6,328 nucleotides of DNA from Acidobacteriota bacterium. Lineage in GTDB: Bacteria; Acidobacteriota; Vicinamibacteria; Vicinamibacterales; UBA8438. The DNA is taken from contig DQEK01000216.1 in NCBI GenBank assembly GCA_003533545.1, positions 450-6,777 of the forward strand. The letters are read 5' to 3'. Under the pieces are notes generated by a model. That model was not told the DNA's origin. It did not search any database and was given only the letters and a program-made list of their open reading frames with translations. Every line of letters begins with the position of its first letter. The stretch's first letter is position 1. Below are positions 5,604 to 6,328 of this stretch, piece after piece. The position numbers were made by a program, and so were the translations under genes.

Positions 5604-6328
5604 ATGCGCGACAGGAGGCCGGACCTAGCCGAACTCGAGCCGGCCGAGCTCGCAGCGGTCCTGTCCAAACTCGGAGCCAGGGAATTTCATGCCAGACAGA
5701 TCTTTCGCTGGCTACACCATCGGGGGCACGACCGCTTCGATGGAATGACCAACCTATCGCTGGACCTACGGCAGAAGCTTGATGAGGCCTGTGTCATCAC
5801 GACGCCGACGGTCACGTCGCGAGAACTGTCAACCGACGGCACCCAGAAGTTTCTTTTCACGCTTTCCGACGGAAGAGCCATCGAATCAGTATTCATTCCG
5901 GACACACCGACCCTGACCCTCTGTATATCGACTCAGGTCGGGTGCGCGATGAGGTGCAGCTTCTGTTTGACGGGACAAATGGGACTGACCCGTAATTTAA
6001 CTGCCGGCGAGATCGCAGGACAAGTTCGGGTACTGGTGCGTGAGCTCGACCTCCAGGACCGACGGTTCAACATCGTCCTGATGGGTATGGGCGAGCCGCT
6101 CCACAATTACGACGCTACCATGAAGGCGCTGCGCATCCTGGCAGTACCGGACGGCCTGGGACTCACACCGAGGCGCATCACGTTGTCCACGGTGGGAATC
6201 CTACCGGCACTGGCTAGGCTAGGAGAAGAGCGGTGGGTGCCCAACCTCGCCGTGTCCCTGCACGCTACGACCGACCGCGTGCGACACCGACTGATTCCCA
6301 CCAGTCGTAAACAGCGTCTAACCGACCT
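5604..6328 (+). CDS. rlmN: Dual-specificity RNA methyltransferase RlmN (N-terminal part, cut by window edge)
   Basis: RlmN is a radical-SAM enzyme that methylates C2 of A2503 in 23S rRNA and of A37 in some tRNAs, through a methylated-cysteine intermediate. 241 codons are present of a usual 345-385; the end, including the second catalytic Cys and the C-terminal region, is outside. Visible are the N-terminal accessory domain (DLAELEPAELAAVL, 7-20, then RQIFRWLHHRG, 31-41), the conserved Cys107 in LCIST, QVGC with the [4Fe-4S] motif CAMRCSFC (Cys114, Cys118, Cys121), TRNLTAGEI (129-137), the SAM-binding GMGEPL (161-166), STVGI (195-199) and AVSLHA (216-221). A TAA in the same frame lies two codons before ATG 5604, so this is the earliest start, and the N-terminus fits the family. 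There is no Shine-Dalgarno upstream; instead AGGAGG occurs just inside the gene (5613-5618). It is divergent from the peptidase gene, so it is probably transcribed alone or with genes to the right. Confidence 0.95.
   Translation, partial: MRDRRPDLAELEPAELAAVLSKLGAREFHARQIFRWLHHRGHDRFDGMTNLSLDLRQKLDEACVITTPTVTSRELSTDGTQKFLFTLSDGRAIESVFIPDTPTLTLCISTQVGCAMRCSFCLTGQMGLTRNLTAGEIAGQVRVLVRELDLQDRRFNIVLMGMGEPLHNYDATMKALRILAVPDGLGLTPRRITLSTVGILPALARLGEERWVPNLAVSLHATTDRVRHRLIPTSRKQRLTD

Noticed and set aside
5588..5782. Plus-strand frame starting at ATG 5588, 16 nt before the rlmN ATG
   Set aside because: It runs in a different frame over the RlmN N-terminus, which has clear family motifs; the product resembles nothing known to me.
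1..6328. CRISPR array, tRNA, rRNA, insertion sequence or a new defence system
   Set aside because: I saw no regularly spaced repeats, tRNA-like folds, transposase motifs or unknown gene cluster; nearly all of the window is accounted for by seven recognisable housekeeping-type genes.

Overview
The window is an ordinary, densely coded piece of bacterial chromosome with a fairly high GC content (roughly 55-60% by eye). It carries seven protein genes, two of them cut by the window edges. Six lie on the minus strand and read, in transcription order, M16 zinc peptidase, YycJ/WalJ-type metallo-beta-lactamase-fold protein, purB, purS, purQ and purL (purL runs off the left edge). The seventh, rlmN, is on the plus strand, divergent from the M16 gene, and runs off the right edge.

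The organism is a bacterium with the three-part PurS/PurQ/small-PurL form of FGAM synthetase. That form is typical of Gram-positives, cyanobacteria, Acidobacteriota, Thermotogota and many other phyla. It is not the single large PurL of Enterobacteria and relatives. GC content, frequent GTG starts and the general look of the proteins fit an Acidobacteriota-like or other uncultured GC-rich lineage, but this is only an inference and no gene here fixes the phylum.

Region by region: 1-809 is the N-terminal 269 codons of purL; 825-1529 purQ; 1561-1812 purS; 1857-3176 purB; 3177-3310 a GC-rich gap without a gene; 3311-4183 the MBL-fold protein; 4190-5449 the M16 peptidase; 5450-5603 an AT-richer divergent intergenic region with candidate promoters for both directions; 5604-6328 rlmN. 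Gaps between minus-strand genes are 6-44 nt apart from the 134 nt in front of purB, so the set is probably one transcript or two overlapping ones.

The pur genes work together. PurQ releases ammonia from glutamine, PurS bridges the subunits, and PurL uses ATP and the ammonia to turn FGAR into FGAM (step 4 of IMP synthesis). PurB performs two later beta-eliminations (SAICAR to AICAR, and adenylosuccinate to AMP). The peptidase and MBL-fold protein have no known direct part in purine synthesis. RlmN methylates 23S rRNA A2503 and some tRNAs. I found no mobile element, CRISPR array, tRNA, rRNA or convincing new system. What deserves a second look is mostly at the level of gene order and translation starts.
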